Source: Arsukibacterium indicum (GTDB lineage Bacteria > Pseudomonadota > Gammaproteobacteria > Enterobacterales > Alteromonadaceae). From it: a stretch of 64,000 nt of DNA. Shown one piece after another: positions 43,640 through 53,034 of the stretch. Position 1 is the first letter of the stretch; every line of letters starts with the position of its first letter. The stretch spans positions 496,001-560,000 of the forward strand of contig NZ_JAHRID010000003.1 in NCBI RefSeq assembly GCF_019100565.1, written 5' to 3'. Both the position numbers and the translations under genes were made by a program. The notes under the pieces are model-generated. The model made no database searches. It was not told where the DNA came from and worked only from the letters and a program-made list of their open reading frames with translations.

Positions 43640-44485
43640 CTAATACAGCAAGCTGTATAACTTACGCCGGTACTGGCTGGCAACAGCATCGCCCTTAGGT
43701 AAGGCAGCCAGAATATCCAGAAACAGTTTTTTACTGTCACCGTAGTTTAAATCCTGTCGCAAAATACCCAGTAACAGCGCCAAAGCCTCTTCACTGCGTT
43801 GTGCTGCCTGATACTGCACGGCTAATTGCTCTTTAAGGTTGTTGTCATCAGGGCTGGCCGCCAGTTGTTGCTCCAGAGCCCGGATTTCCGGGGTATCGGC
43901 CGCTTCCAGCGCCAGTTCCAATTTTGCCAGCACCGCTTTATATACGCTGTCCTGATCGGCCAGCTTTACTTCTGCCAGTAAAGCCTGGGCCTGCGGTAAC
44001 TGACCAAGGCTGATGGCTGTATCCGCAAGCCAGACTTTCAGGTCGGCACGCTCTGGCGCGATATCGACCGCCTGCTTAAACAACGGATATGCTTCAGCCG
44101 GGTTTTGTTCGGCCAGAAACTGCTGCGCCCGGGCTATCAGCTCATCTTCCGGCTTGGGTAAATAAGGCTGCAATCGCGCCATAATCGCTTGCTCGGTTTC
44201 AACACCGGCAAAGCCATCTACCGGCCGGCCGTCTTTAATCAACATTACCGTTGGCAACGACTGCACACCAAACTGCATGGCTAAATCCTGTTGCTGGTCG
44301 CAATCTACCCGGGCCAGTAATAGTTGCTGCGGGTACTTTTGTACTATTGCGGTTAACACAGGCGTTAACTGCTGACAGCCTTCACTGCGGGCCGAATGGA
44401 ACTGAAATATTACCAGTTGGTTTTTCGATTGCTCCAGTACCTCGCGGACATTCTGGATGGTGACATCAATGATCGGGCTTTGCAT
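43640..44485 (-). CDS. cnoX: CnoX/YbbN chaperedoxin
   Basis: 281 residues: an N-terminal thioredoxin fold (residues 1-110) and a C-terminal TPR-like helical domain (115-281), the CnoX architecture. The active-site position reads SEGC (34-37), so the first Cys of CxxC is replaced by Ser, as in E. coli CnoX (SxxC); it cannot work as a normal dithiol reductase. In E. coli, CnoX protects substrates from overoxidation and hands them to GroEL/ES. It is upstream of the methyltransferase gene and divergent from ilvI. Confidence 0.92.
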   Translation of the reverse strand: MQSPIIDVTIQNVREVLEQSKNQLVIFQFHSARSEGCQQLTPVLTAIVQKYPQQLLLARVDCDQQQDLAMQFGVQSLPTVMLIKDGRPVDGFAGVETEQAIMARLQPYLPKPEDELIARAQQFLAEQNPAEAYPLFKQAVDIAPERADLKVWLADTAISLGQLPQAQALLAEVKLADQDSVYKAVLAKLELALEAADTPEIRALEQQLAASPDDNNLKEQLAVQYQAAQRSEEALALLLGILRQDLNYGDSKKLFLDILAALPKGDAVASQYRRKLYSLLY

Positions 44486-44801
44486 AACTGACTGGTCCTG
44501 TATTTCGCCGTAATGGCATTACTATGTGGCCGCAGCTGCCATTTTACAAGGTAACGGTAACCGGCGGCAAATCCGAAAAAACCATCGACAAAAGCATCGA
44601 CATTGGCGCTGACATCCCGTAAATTATCAGGGCGTTCAGATAATACGACTTCATAAGAAGCAACAACAAGAACGCCATAGTTAACAACCCGTCCACGTAG
44701 CAAACAGGTAGTGCCACAGTGCGCGCTGCAGATTATTGGGCCAATGCCGGTTATTCGGCGTTGACCATTCGCTTTTGCTATAAAAACTATGAGACAACAC
44801 C
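44486..44801. other. Divergent intergenic region cnoX / ilvI
   Basis: 316 bases without a supported gene. A 135-residue minus-strand frame (44410-44817) covers it but overlaps both neighbours and lacks a credible start and ribosome site. No terminator/antiterminator pair or branched-chain leader peptide is visible in front of ilvI. TTGACC occurs about 45 bases upstream of the ilvI ATG, but without a well-spaced -10. Confidence 0.5.
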
Positions 44802-46541
44802 ATGACAAGCCAAACAAAACAAACCGAGATGTTATCGGGTGCCGCTATGGTTATCCGGGCGCTGGCCGATGAAGGAGTAGAATACCTTTATGGCTATCCT
44901 GGTGGCGCTGTACTGCATATTTATGATGCCCTGTTTCAGCAAACCAAAGTAAAGCACGTACTGGTGCGCCACGAGCAGGCAGCCACCCACATGGCCGATG
45001 CCTACGCCCGGGCCAGCGGCAAAGCCGGCGTAGTGCTGGTAACCTCAGGCCCCGGCGCCACCAATGCCGTAACGGGCATTGCCACTGCCTATATGGACTC
45101 TATTCCGATGGTGGTGTTAACCGGACAGGTGATGAGCCATTTAATTGGAGACGATGCCTTTCAGGAAACCGACATGTTGGGTATTTCCCGGCCGATTTGT
45201 AAACACAATATGTCAGTGCGCCGGCCGGAGGATATTCCGGCAATCATCAAGAAAGCCTTTTACATTGCACAAAGCGGCCGGCCAGGGCCGGTGGTGATTG
45301 ATATCCCGAAGGATATGACCATCCCCAGCCAGACTTTTCCGTATCATTACCCCTGCGAAGTAAAACTGCGCTCCTATCAGCCCAAACTGAAAGGTCATAG
45401 CGGCCAGATTAAAAAAGCTATTACGGCGCTGTTGGCGGCGAAAAAACCGATTTTGTACGCCGGTGGCGGGGTAATAATGGGTGGCGCCTCGGTTGAGCTG
45501 ACCGAATTGGCCCAAATGCTTAATTTACCGGTTACCAACACCCTGATGGGCCTGGGTTGTTACCCATCCGGCGATAAGCAGTTTATCGGGATGCTGGGTA
45601 TGCATGGCAGCTATGAAGCGAACCAGACGATGCATCATGCCGATCTTATTCTGGCTGTGGGTGCCCGCTTTGACGACCGGGTAACCAACAACACTAAAAA
45701 ATTCTGCCCTGATGCCACTATTATCCATATTGATATCGACCCGGCCAGCATCAGTAAAACCATTAATGCCCATATTCCGATTGTAGGGCTGGTGCAGCCA
45801 GTGTTAACGGAAATGCTGGCGCTGCTGAAGCAAAAGAAAAAGAAGCTGGACAGTGCAGCTTTAAAGAAATGGTGGCAGCAAATAGATGACTGGCGCGCCA
45901 TGCATGGTGGCCGTTACGACAACGCTGCACCGTTACTGAAACCGCAGTATGTTATTGAACAGCTGAGTAAAATCACCAAAGGCAATGCTTATGTCTGCAG
46001 TGATGTCGGCCAGCACCAGATGTTTGCCGCTCAGTATTATGGTTTTAATAAACCTAACCGCTGGATCAATTCCGGAGGCCTTGGCACCATGGGCTTTGGC
46101 CTGCCGGCAGCGATGGGGGTAAAACTGAATTACCCCGATGCTGACGTAGTATGTGTAACCGGCGAAGGCTCTATTCAAATGAATATTCAGGAGCTGTCTA
46201 CCTGCAAACAATATGGTTTGGGGGTGAAAATCATCAACCTGAATAACGGCTATTTAGGCATGGTTAAGCAGTGGCAGGATATGAATTACGAGTCACGTTA
46301 TGCCAGCTCGTACATGGATTCGCTACCCGACTTTGTCAAACTGGCAGAAGCCTATGGCCATGTCGGCATTCGGGTAACCGAACCGGAACAGCTTGTTCCG
46401 GCACTGGAGCGGGCTTTTGCCCTGAAGGATCAATTGGTATTCCTGGATATTCATATTGACCCGAAAGAACACGTGTACCCGATGCAAATTCCGGGTGGGG
46501 CGATGAATGAGATGTTTTTAAGCAAAACAGAGAGGACCTAA
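44802..46541 (+). CDS. ilvI: Acetolactate synthase large subunit
   Basis: 579 residues, a TPP-dependent enzyme that condenses pyruvate with pyruvate or 2-oxobutyrate for valine, leucine and isoleucine synthesis. E58 in [11 protein letters not shown] is the cofactor-activating Glu. The TPP motif is GEGS (454-457, E in place of the more common D, as in several proteobacterial IlvI) through NN (481-482). The central FAD-binding and GxGAxN-type blocks are present. It is followed one base later by ilvH, so the two form the holoenzyme operon. Confidence 0.95.
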   Translation: MTSQTKQTEMLSGAAMVIRALADEGVEYLYGYPGGAVLHIYDALFQQTKVKHVLVRHEQAATHMADAYARASGKAGVVLVTSGPGATNAVTGIATAYMDSIPMVVLTGQVMSHLIGDDAFQETDMLGISRPICKHNMSVRRPEDIPAIIKKAFYIAQSGRPGPVVIDIPKDMTIPSQTFPYHYPCEVKLRSYQPKLKGHSGQIKKAITALLAAKKPILYAGGGVIMGGASVELTELAQMLNLPVTNTLMGLGCYPSGDKQFIGMLGMHGSYEANQTMHHADLILAVGARFDDRVTNNTKKFCPDATIIHIDIDPASISKTINAHIPIVGLVQPVLTEMLALLKQKKKKLDSAALKKWWQQIDDWRAMHGGRYDNAAPLLKPQYVIEQLSKITKGNAYVCSDVGQHQMFAAQYYGFNKPNRWINSGGLGTMGFGLPAAMGVKLNYPDADVVCVTGEGSIQMNIQELSTCKQYGLGVKIINLNNGYLGMVKQWQDMNYESRYASSYMDSLPDFVKLAEAYGHVGIRVTEPEQLVPALERAFALKDQLVFLDIHIDPKEHVYPMQIPGGAMNEMFLSKTERT

Positions 46542-46542
46542 C

Positions 46543-47034
46543 ATGCGACATATAATTTCTGTGCTGCTGGAAAACGAATCAGGCGCCCTGGCACGACTGG
46601 TAGGCTTGTTTGCCCAGCGTGGCTACAACATTGACTCACTGACCGTGGCGCCCACTGAAGACGCGACCTTATCGCGCCTGACCCTGGTAACCCATGGTAA
46701 TGATCAGGTGATAGAGCAAATTACCAAGCAGCTGCACAAGCTGATTGAAGTAGTAAAGCTGACTGACCTGAATGATGCACCCCATCTGGAGCGCGAGCTG
46801 ATGCTGGTTAAGGTAAAAGCCAGTGGCGCCCAGCGTGATGAAGTAAAACGCTGCGCTGATATTTTCCGTGGCCAGATCATCGATGTTACCGCCACTACCT
46901 ACACGGTGCAGTTGGTGGGTACCAGCGATAAACTGGATGCCTTTATTCAGGCATTAAGCGGCACAGCTATTTTGGAAGTGGTACGCAGCGGTGTATCGGG
47001 TATTGCCCGCGGTGAAAAAACCCTGGCGTTATAA
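46543..47034 (+). CDS. ilvH: Acetolactate synthase small (regulatory) subunit
   Basis: 163 residues with an N-terminal ACT domain (HIISVLLENESGALARLVGLF, RGYNIDSLTVAPTED) and a C-terminal second ACT-like domain (LMLVKVKASGAQRDEVKR, VQLVGTSDKLDAFI). It binds valine for feedback inhibition and stabilises IlvI. It starts one base after the ilvI stop. AGAGG lies at the end of ilvI. Size and sequence are as expected for IlvH. Confidence 0.95.
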   Translation: MRHIISVLLENESGALARLVGLFAQRGYNIDSLTVAPTEDATLSRLTLVTHGNDQVIEQITKQLHKLIEVVKLTDLNDAPHLERELMLVKVKASGAQRDEVKRCADIFRGQIIDVTATTYTVQLVGTSDKLDAFIQALSGTAILEVVRSGVSGIARGEKTLAL

Positions 47035-47063
47035 CCAGGTTATAGCTCAGAAGGATAACACCA

Positions 47064-48485
47064 ATGCACTCAGCCAGCGTACTTTTCTTTGTTGGCGTAG
47101 CCCTGAACACAACCATTGGCAGTGTTTGCCATGCAGATGCTGGTTTGCCGCCGGTATTAAACAGCTATCCTAAGTGCGATTATCAGGTAATAAAGCAAGC
47201 TGAGGCCACAGATAAAACTGTAGCCCGGGATGATGATGTCGAGGCTGCCAAACAGACCTTACGGCAAAATGCTATCGTTAAAATTCGCCAGCAAGCCGCT
47301 GATGCCGGCGCAGAAGCTGTTATTTTAACGGATGTGCAGGGTGTTATGAGCAATAGTGAATCGCTAAGGACTATCAGACATGCTGGCGCCGAAGTGAGGT
47401 TCCGGGTAGCCGCCGAATTAATTTCATTGTGTCAGGAAGACCAGAGCTTACCTACCGTTTACACGCCTTATAACAGTGCCGGTGTTAAGCAAGCATCAAC
47501 CAGCCAGCCTGCAGTTGCCACCACCATGCAGTTTACGATTGCGATACCAGCCAAAGCGCTGCCCGACAATATCGAAGCGCCGCCGCTGGCCAATACAATT
47601 TCGCTGCAACAGGGATTCTATGGCGCGAAGATTGGTATGAGCCCACCGCAAATACAAGCATTATTTGGCATGCCTGACGCTGAGCTGACACTGCAAAATA
47701 ATGACACGGCCTGGATATATGGCCTGGAGCATCAGGTTTTGTTTGCCGGCAATGCCGCTATTGCTTTTAGCCAGAAGAATAACATTCTGTCGGCCGAGAT
47801 TAAGAAGCGTATGGTTGAGAACCCGCGCTTTCAGCAACTCGAATGGCGTCTGGATAACGCTTTCAGCCGTCGTGCCAGCTTAACTGAGATTAAAGCCACA
47901 TATCAGGACCAGCTGATAGCTTTAGATCAGTATCGGTTCACCCTGCAACACGACCATAACCAGCTTATTATGCAGTTTGCGCCATATCTGGACGTGAAAA
48001 CTAACAGCAACCACTTGCAATTAGTAGACGTTAGCCTGACCGCAAGCACTTTTTCAGCCAGCCAGATACAGCTTAAATTGCCAGAAGCCGCCTCGCTGCT
48101 ATTTCTGAAAGATAAACTGGCAACGCTTGCCACTTCAGCTGCTGAAGGGCCGCTCGCCCTGCCGGATATCGCGTTTTTTAACCGGATCCGCTTACGTGAC
48201 GGCAATGAACTTGCTGTGTTAAGCCCGGCGTTAGCGCTGAGCTTCAATGATCAGCAGATAGTGGGGCTGACAATAACCAATATCGTAAATGATTATGCGG
48301 TGCGGGAGATTCAGCAACAGCTGACATTACTCGAGCTGCCGACAACCAGAGAGGCTTTTATAATGCGCTTCCCTGACACATTCGACAGCCTGAGCCAACT
48401 TACTCTGTATGGTGATCACAGTGAAATAAAAGCCACTTATAATAACGAGGACCTGATCGACAGTCTGCATATCCGCTGGTATTGA
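47064..48485 (+). CDS. Exported protein of unknown function
   Basis: 473 residues with a signal peptide (cleaved near CHADA). Residues 60-125 hold a helix-strand segment with AGAEAVILTDVQG that recalls the small lipoprotein at 13869-14264. Residues about 185-250 contain GAKIGMSPPQIQALFGMPDAEL, a pattern like the SmpA/BamE or DUF-type SPOR-less envelope repeats in which G-M-s-x-x-x-v-x-x-l-f-G-x-P recurs. The rest is beta-rich. AAGGA precedes the ATG 30 bases after ilvH, so it may be co-transcribed, though a functional link is doubtful. Periplasmic location inferred. Confidence 0.72.
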   Translation: MHSASVLFFVGVALNTTIGSVCHADAGLPPVLNSYPKCDYQVIKQAEATDKTVARDDDVEAAKQTLRQNAIVKIRQQAADAGAEAVILTDVQGVMSNSESLRTIRHAGAEVRFRVAAELISLCQEDQSLPTVYTPYNSAGVKQASTSQPAVATTMQFTIAIPAKALPDNIEAPPLANTISLQQGFYGAKIGMSPPQIQALFGMPDAELTLQNNDTAWIYGLEHQVLFAGNAAIAFSQKNNILSAEIKKRMVENPRFQQLEWRLDNAFSRRASLTEIKATYQDQLIALDQYRFTLQHDHNQLIMQFAPYLDVKTNSNHLQLVDVSLTASTFSASQIQLKLPEAASLLFLKDKLATLATSAAEGPLALPDIAFFNRIRLRDGNELAVLSPALALSFNDQQIVGLTITNIVNDYAVREIQQQLTLLELPTTREAFIMRFPDTFDSLSQLTLYGDHSEIKATYNNEDLIDSLHIRWY

Positions 48486-48499
48486 AACCATTCGACGGC

Positions 48500-49747
48500 T
48501 CAGGCAAACAGCCCTACTAACCAACTCAGATAAAGCACTGCAAAACCTGCCAGATAAAGCAAACCGGCCCAGCTTAGCAGCTTTAGCGGCAAGCTCAGGC
48601 TGCTAACATTTTTACCAGCCATCAGGCTGTAATTCAGCCAGGCAAATACCGGTGTGGTTAAAAAAGCCAGAGTCATGGCAAAGGTAAGTAGCGGGCCGAG
48701 CGCAGCACTGAAAAACAAAATTAATGCCATGCCACTGGCCGCCTGTGCCAGCAACCAGATATTCTGCGTGTGATGATTTGCAGGGTTTTGCCAGCCGAGC
48801 AGGGTAAAAGATTCATTTAAGGTACGGGCATACCCATCCAGCACCGTCAGGGTGGTGCCAAACATACATAAAAAGGCTATAAGCGCCACCAGCGGCCTTG
48901 CCCAGTCGCCAATGGTTGTGGCGTACATGCCTATCAGCTGCTGGGCAAAGGCGGCACCGGCCAGCGCAATCTCCTGCTCTGAGCCGTATTGCACCAAGGC
49001 ACCAAGACTGACAAACACCAAAGCCAGCGCTGCGGTTAACCAGTAGCCCAGATTGAAGTCGAATAGCCCTTGCTTTCTGCTTATAGCCTGCTGACGCAGC
49101 TTAGCTTTGAGCCACAGCGAGCTGATCGCAGAAATTTCAATCGGCGCCGGCATCCAGCCCATTAGCGCTACCAGAAAACCCAGGGTCACCAGTTGCCAGG
49201 GCGAGGGACCGACAAAGTCAGCCGGCGCATTCATGCCATTTCCCGCAGCAATAATGACAGCTGCGATAGTAGTAATGGTCAGCAATAACATGATCAGCTT
49301 GGCCACGTTATCCAGCGCCCGGTAATGGCCCAGCAGTAAAATTGCCAGACATACCACCAGAATAAGTGTACATAACAGCGGTACGGCTACCGGCCATGGC
49401 AGGGCATAATGCAGCAAACTGGCAGTTAGCAATAACACGCCGGCGGTATTAACCACGGCGGCAATAATATTTAAACCAATGAAACTATAAAAATATGCTT
49501 TACCCTTGCGCTGATAGCCCTGCAGCAAGCTTTCATTGTGCTCAAGGGTGTACTGCACACCAAAGCGAAAGAACGGATATTTCAGGATATTTACCAGCAA
49601 TATCAGCCAGATAAGTTGCCAACCAAATAGCGCGCCGGCCTGAGTGGAAGCCACCAGATGGGAACCACCAATCGCTGCGGTTGCCATTAAAATACCCGGC
49701 CCTAATGCCTGAATCCGGCCACGCCAGCCTTGTTGCTGCGCCTGCAT
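48500..49747 (-). CDS. Nramp-family membrane transporter lacking canonical metal-site motifs
   Basis: 415 residues with about 11 transmembrane segments and the Nramp signature start GPGILMATAAIGGSHLVAS. The metal-binding D-P-G-N of TM1 reads GGSH (27-30), and M-P-H of TM6 reads MPAPIE (199-204). Known divalent Mn/Fe transport needs the Asp, Asn and Met, so this is a divergent branch; Nramp-related proteins without them carry Mg or other substrates or have unknown cargo. Intracellular tail is short. It converges on the unknown exported protein gene. No mntR-type regulator nearby. Confidence 0.85.
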   Translation of the reverse strand: MQAQQQGWRGRIQALGPGILMATAAIGGSHLVASTQAGALFGWQLIWLILLVNILKYPFFRFGVQYTLEHNESLLQGYQRKGKAYFYSFIGLNIIAAVVNTAGVLLLTASLLHYALPWPVAVPLLCTLILVVCLAILLLGHYRALDNVAKLIMLLLTITTIAAVIIAAGNGMNAPADFVGPSPWQLVTLGFLVALMGWMPAPIEISAISSLWLKAKLRQQAISRKQGLFDFNLGYWLTAALALVFVSLGALVQYGSEQEIALAGAAFAQQLIGMYATTIGDWARPLVALIAFLCMFGTTLTVLDGYARTLNESFTLLGWQNPANHHTQNIWLLAQAASGMALILFFSAALGPLLTFAMTLAFLTTPVFAWLNYSLMAGKNVSSLSLPLKLLSWAGLLYLAGFAVLYLSWLVGLFA

Positions 49748-49852
49748 AGTCTACACTGCTTATTGTTATTTATTTACGGCTAGCTTAGCCTAAGCAAATT
49801 AATGATGCAGCAACAGTTTTACTGCGCAGCTCAACAGGTAAAAGGTAACAAC

Positions 49853-50113
49853 ATGCAGGATGAACAGCTTGATCAGGCCATGTTATTTGAAGTGGTTGAA
49901 AACCAGCTGGCCGACAACTATCCCACTGAAGTAAAAGCGACCTTGATGCGCTTGCGGATGACTGGCAACAGCTATGATGATGCTATTGCGTTGATTGCCT
50001 GTGCGCTGGCACCGGAAATGGTCGATGTAATTGAACGTCAGCAAAGTTTTAATTTAGCACGCTACGTCAGCCACCTTAATTTGCTGCCAAAAACGCCCTG
50101 GCTGGAGGAGTGA
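49853..50113 (+). CDS. Small uncharacterised protein
   Basis: 86 residues from the ATG at 49853 (AAAGG upstream). A longer frame starts at 49802, where the extra residues are unlike a real N-terminus. Acidic, helical and soluble (QLDQAMLFEVVENQLADNYP, YDDAIALIACALAPEMVDVI), with no known domain. It ends 5 bases before the GNAT gene ATG and carries that gene's ribosome site, so they are co-expressed. Function unknown. Confidence 0.72.
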   Translation: MQDEQLDQAMLFEVVENQLADNYPTEVKATLMRLRMTGNSYDDAIALIACALAPEMVDVIERQQSFNLARYVSHLNLLPKTPWLEE

Positions 50114-50118
50114 TAACG

Positions 50119-50367
50119 ATGACAACTGACGAAATTATTCATCAGGCCTGGAACCAGCGTTTTGTGCTGGCGGGCGATGGTGAGCAGGCGCTGCTCGATT
50201 ATCAGTTAGCCGGTAACACAATAAACTTTACCAATACCTTTGTGCCGCCGGAGTTGCGTGGCAAAGGCCTGGCCGAAAAGCTGGTACGCCACGGCCTTGC
50301 CTGGGCCAGAGAGCAGCATTTAACGATTCACGCCAGCTGCTGGTATGTTAAAAAATTTTTAGACTAA
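50119..50367 (+). CDS. Small GNAT-type N-acetyltransferase (YjdJ-like)
   Basis: 82 residues from ATG 50119 (GGAGGAG 8 bases upstream). It shows the compact acetyl-CoA-binding fold of the Gcn5-related YjdJ group: FTNTFVPPELRGKGLAEKLV holds the R/Q-x-x-G-x-G/A phosphate loop (ELRGKGLA), and SCWYVKKFLD is the usual C-terminal Cys/Trp strand. Members are minimal acetyltransferases of unknown substrate; at least some are thought to acetylate small molecules or to act as binding proteins. It is coupled to the preceding small gene. Confidence 0.88.
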   Translation: MTTDEIIHQAWNQRFVLAGDGEQALLDYQLAGNTINFTNTFVPPELRGKGLAEKLVRHGLAWAREQHLTIHASCWYVKKFLD

Positions 50368-50469
50368 CCACCGGCAGGTGCAGTAAAGTCTTACTAAATA
50401 AAAATATGGTTTTACCCGTCACAGCAACGCAGTCGTGATGACTTTTCATAACGTTAAAAAGGAATCTTT

Positions 50470-52413
50470 ATGTTATCACGCGTTAACTTCGCGCTGGTTG
50501 CCATGCTAACCAGTGCCATGCTTAGTGGTTGCAATAGTACTACCGAAACCGCTAACGTCGAATCTGCTTCGTCCTCCAGCCAAGGTGGCGCCTCTCAGGC
50601 AGCTACGGTCAACGTCCCCCAGTACAGTGCCGAGCAGTTTTTTGCTACCAAAACCTATTTTGGTAATGATATTAATCATGATGCCAGCGCGATGCTGGTT
50701 GCCTCAGATGAAACGGGTGTGTTTAACCTGTACCGGGTCAGTATGGATGGCAGCAACTGGCAGCCGTTAACCCAGTCTACCACCGATCCGGCCTTCCCGG
50801 TCAGCTGGTTTCCCAATGACGACCGGCTGCTGTATACCGCAGATCAGGGCGGCAACGAGCTAAACCATGTTTATCTGCGTGAAATTGACGGCACTGTACG
50901 GGATCTGACCCCCGGCGATAAACTGAAAGCGTATTTTGCCGGCTGGCATAACGATGGCAGTTTTTATATTGCCACTAATGAGCGGGACCCGCGTTTTTTT
51001 GACCTTTATCATTACAATGGTAAGGATTACAGCCGCAAGCTGGTCTATCAGAATGACGATGGTTACAGTATCAGCGATGTCAGCAAGGATGGTCGCTATC
51101 TGGCACTGAGCAAAGAGCGCAATAACGCCGACAATAATCTGTTTCTGGTTGACCTTAGCAGCACCAACCCCAGCCCGATGTTGATTACTGAACATCAGGG
51201 CAATATTGCACATCAGATTTATGGTTTCACTCCCGATAACAGCGCTCTGTTGTTTGGCGCCAATGGCAACAGCGAATTTGTCGCGGCCTATCATTACGAC
51301 CTGCAAACTGGCGCCACGACGCCTTACAGCCAGGCCGACTGGGATATCAGTTTTATTTACTTCAGTGAAGACAAACAATACCGGGTACAAGGCGTTAATG
51401 CCGATGCCTCTACGGTAATTAATATTACCAACCTTAAAAATGGTAAAGCCCTGAAACTACCCAAACTACCGGCCGGTGACTTACGCGGCGTGTCGTTCTC
51501 TGATGACAGTAAATATATGAGCTTTTATTTAAATGCCGATAACAGCCCGTCAAATCTCTATGTCTGGCAATTGGGCAGCCCAGAGGCCAGGCGGTTAACT
51601 CAGGCCCTGGCCAGCAGTATTAACGAGCAACATCTGGTGCAAAGTGAGGTAGTACGGTTCAACAGCTTTGATGATTTGACCATACCGGCCTTGTTATATA
51701 AGCCTCATCAGGCGAGCGCTGATGCCAAAGTGCCGGCATTAATCTGGATCCACGGTGGCCCGGGTGGCCAGTCACGCACCGGCTACAGTCCGATGATTCA
51801 GCATCTGGTTAACCATGGTTATGCGGTGTTATCAGTTAATAACCGGGGCTCATCAGGCTACGGTAAAACCTTTTATCACCTGGACGACCTGCGCCATGGC
51901 GAAGATGATTTACAAGATATTGTGTATGGCAAAAAATACCTGCAACAGCTTGATTGGGTTGCCGGCGAGCGTATTGGCGTGATAGGCGGCAGCTACGGCG
52001 GCTACCTGACCATGGCGGCGATGGCTTTTACCGATGAGTTTGAAGCAGGAATTAACATATTCGGGGTAACCAACTGGGTTCGCACTCTGGAAAGCATTCC
52101 GCCGTGGTGGGAGTCATTTCGCGAAGCGCTTTATGCTGAACTTGGTGACCCGGCAGTAGATGGCGAGCGGCTGCGCCGGATATCGCCGGTATTTCATGGT
52201 GACAAGGTGAAAAAGCCGGTTCTGGTGGTGCAAGGCGCCAACGACCCGCGGGTACTGCAGGTGGAAAGCGATGAAATGGTTGCGGCCATTCGCGCCAATA
52301 ATGTGCCGGTAGAATATGTGTTATTTGATGATGAAGGCCACGGCTTTTTGAAAAAGAGCAACAGAATCAAAGCACAAAAAGCCTATCTGGCATTTTTAAA
52401 ACAATATCTGTAA
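50470..52413 (+). CDS. S9 family serine peptidase, lipoprotein
   Basis: 647 residues with lipobox MLSGCN and a Ser-rich linker. A seven-blade propeller-like region (residues 50-400, VSWFPNDDRLLYT and DVSKDGRYLALS repeats) precedes an alpha/beta-hydrolase domain with GGSYGGYLT (nucleophile S508), D592 in GANDPRV and H624 in EGHGF. These are the prolyl oligopeptidase/acylaminoacyl-peptidase (S9C-type) catalytic triad. Probably anchored in the envelope and degrading short peptides. It is a second S9 enzyme of the window, of a different subgroup from 16968-19394. Confidence 0.93.
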   Translation: MLSRVNFALVAMLTSAMLSGCNSTTETANVESASSSSQGGASQAATVNVPQYSAEQFFATKTYFGNDINHDASAMLVASDETGVFNLYRVSMDGSNWQPLTQSTTDPAFPVSWFPNDDRLLYTADQGGNELNHVYLREIDGTVRDLTPGDKLKAYFAGWHNDGSFYIATNERDPRFFDLYHYNGKDYSRKLVYQNDDGYSISDVSKDGRYLALSKERNNADNNLFLVDLSSTNPSPMLITEHQGNIAHQIYGFTPDNSALLFGANGNSEFVAAYHYDLQTGATTPYSQADWDISFIYFSEDKQYRVQGVNADASTVINITNLKNGKALKLPKLPAGDLRGVSFSDDSKYMSFYLNADNSPSNLYVWQLGSPEARRLTQALASSINEQHLVQSEVVRFNSFDDLTIPALLYKPHQASADAKVPALIWIHGGPGGQSRTGYSPMIQHLVNHGYAVLSVNNRGSSGYGKTFYHLDDLRHGEDDLQDIVYGKKYLQQLDWVAGERIGVIGGSYGGYLTMAAMAFTDEFEAGINIFGVTNWVRTLESIPPWWESFREALYAELGDPAVDGERLRRISPVFHGDKVKKPVLVVQGANDPRVLQVESDEMVAAIRANNVPVEYVLFDDEGHGFLKKSNRIKAQKAYLAFLKQYL

Positions 52414-52435
52414 CAAACTCTGGGGAGGTATTTTT

Positions 52436-52463
52436 ATAAAACAGGCCGCATTATTGCGGCCTG
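52436..52463 (-). terminator. Terminator after the ElaB/DUF883-like gene
   Basis: Stem CAGGCCGCA (52442-52450) with TGCGGCCTG (52455-52463), followed on the minus strand by TTTTATAAAAA. It also stops read-through from the convergent peptidase gene. Confidence 0.75.
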
Positions 52464-52486
52464 ATTCACAGCATCCAATACCTTCA

Positions 52487-52861
52487 TTATTGCTCATCTG
52501 TGTACTTTTCCTGGTGTTGATGCTGTCGACGGCTTAACCACCAGCTTAGAAGCACGCCACCGGCAACGGCAATACCCACCGCCAGTAATGGCCGGTTTCT
52601 TATTGTGTTGCGGGTGCCTGAAACCAGCTGCTGTTGCAGACCGTGCAACTGCTCGCCCTTATGAGAGATAACGTCAACAGCATGATGGGCGCCATCTGCC
52701 ATTTTGTCAGCAACATTAGATGCTCTGCCAGACATCCTTCTGAACGCGGGTGCGGCTTTGTCTGTTACGTTATCGATTGCGTTATGCCAGGTGCCTCTGG
52801 CCGTTTTTAAGCCACGGCGAACGGTATCTTTACTTGTATTCTGGTTTGAAAAAAAGTCCAT
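52487..52861 (-). CDS. ElaB/YqjD/DUF883-like membrane-anchored protein
   Basis: 124 residues: a charged helical N-terminal part (RRGLKTARGTWHNAID, DKMADGAHHAVDVI), then PLLAVGIAVAGGVLLSWWLSRR as a single C-terminal transmembrane helix, ending with a His/Gln-rich tail. This tail-anchored design is that of the ElaB/YqjD family, which in E. coli binds stationary-phase ribosomes and holds them at the inner membrane. The role here is inferred from family resemblance. Divergent from the permease gene. Confidence 0.78.
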   Translation of the reverse strand: MDFFSNQNTSKDTVRRGLKTARGTWHNAIDNVTDKAAPAFRRMSGRASNVADKMADGAHHAVDVISHKGEQLHGLQQQLVSGTRNTIRNRPLLAVGIAVAGGVLLSWWLSRRQHQHQEKYTDEQ

Positions 52862-53034
52862 ATTACCTCCGTTGGTAAACTCAATAGTGGTTTGAACGGC
52901 GCTGTCGGATTACTAAGTATAGACGACGTCTGGTATTTGGTCTGATCGATGCGCTGGCGCGCATAGCAAACAAAACTGTGCAGTATGCGTTTAATCACTT
53001 TATAGTAGGGGCTTACCCACATTGGATAAATGCT

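Noticed and set aside
44486-44801. Leader-peptide attenuator in front of ilvI
   Set aside because: No short ORF rich in Leu, Val or Ile codons and no terminator hairpin with a T-tract is present on the plus strand.
44410-44817. A 135-residue minus-strand frame between cnoX and ilvI
   Set aside because: It overlaps both flanking genes, has no credible ribosome site, and shows no domain; a divergent promoter region is a simpler reading.
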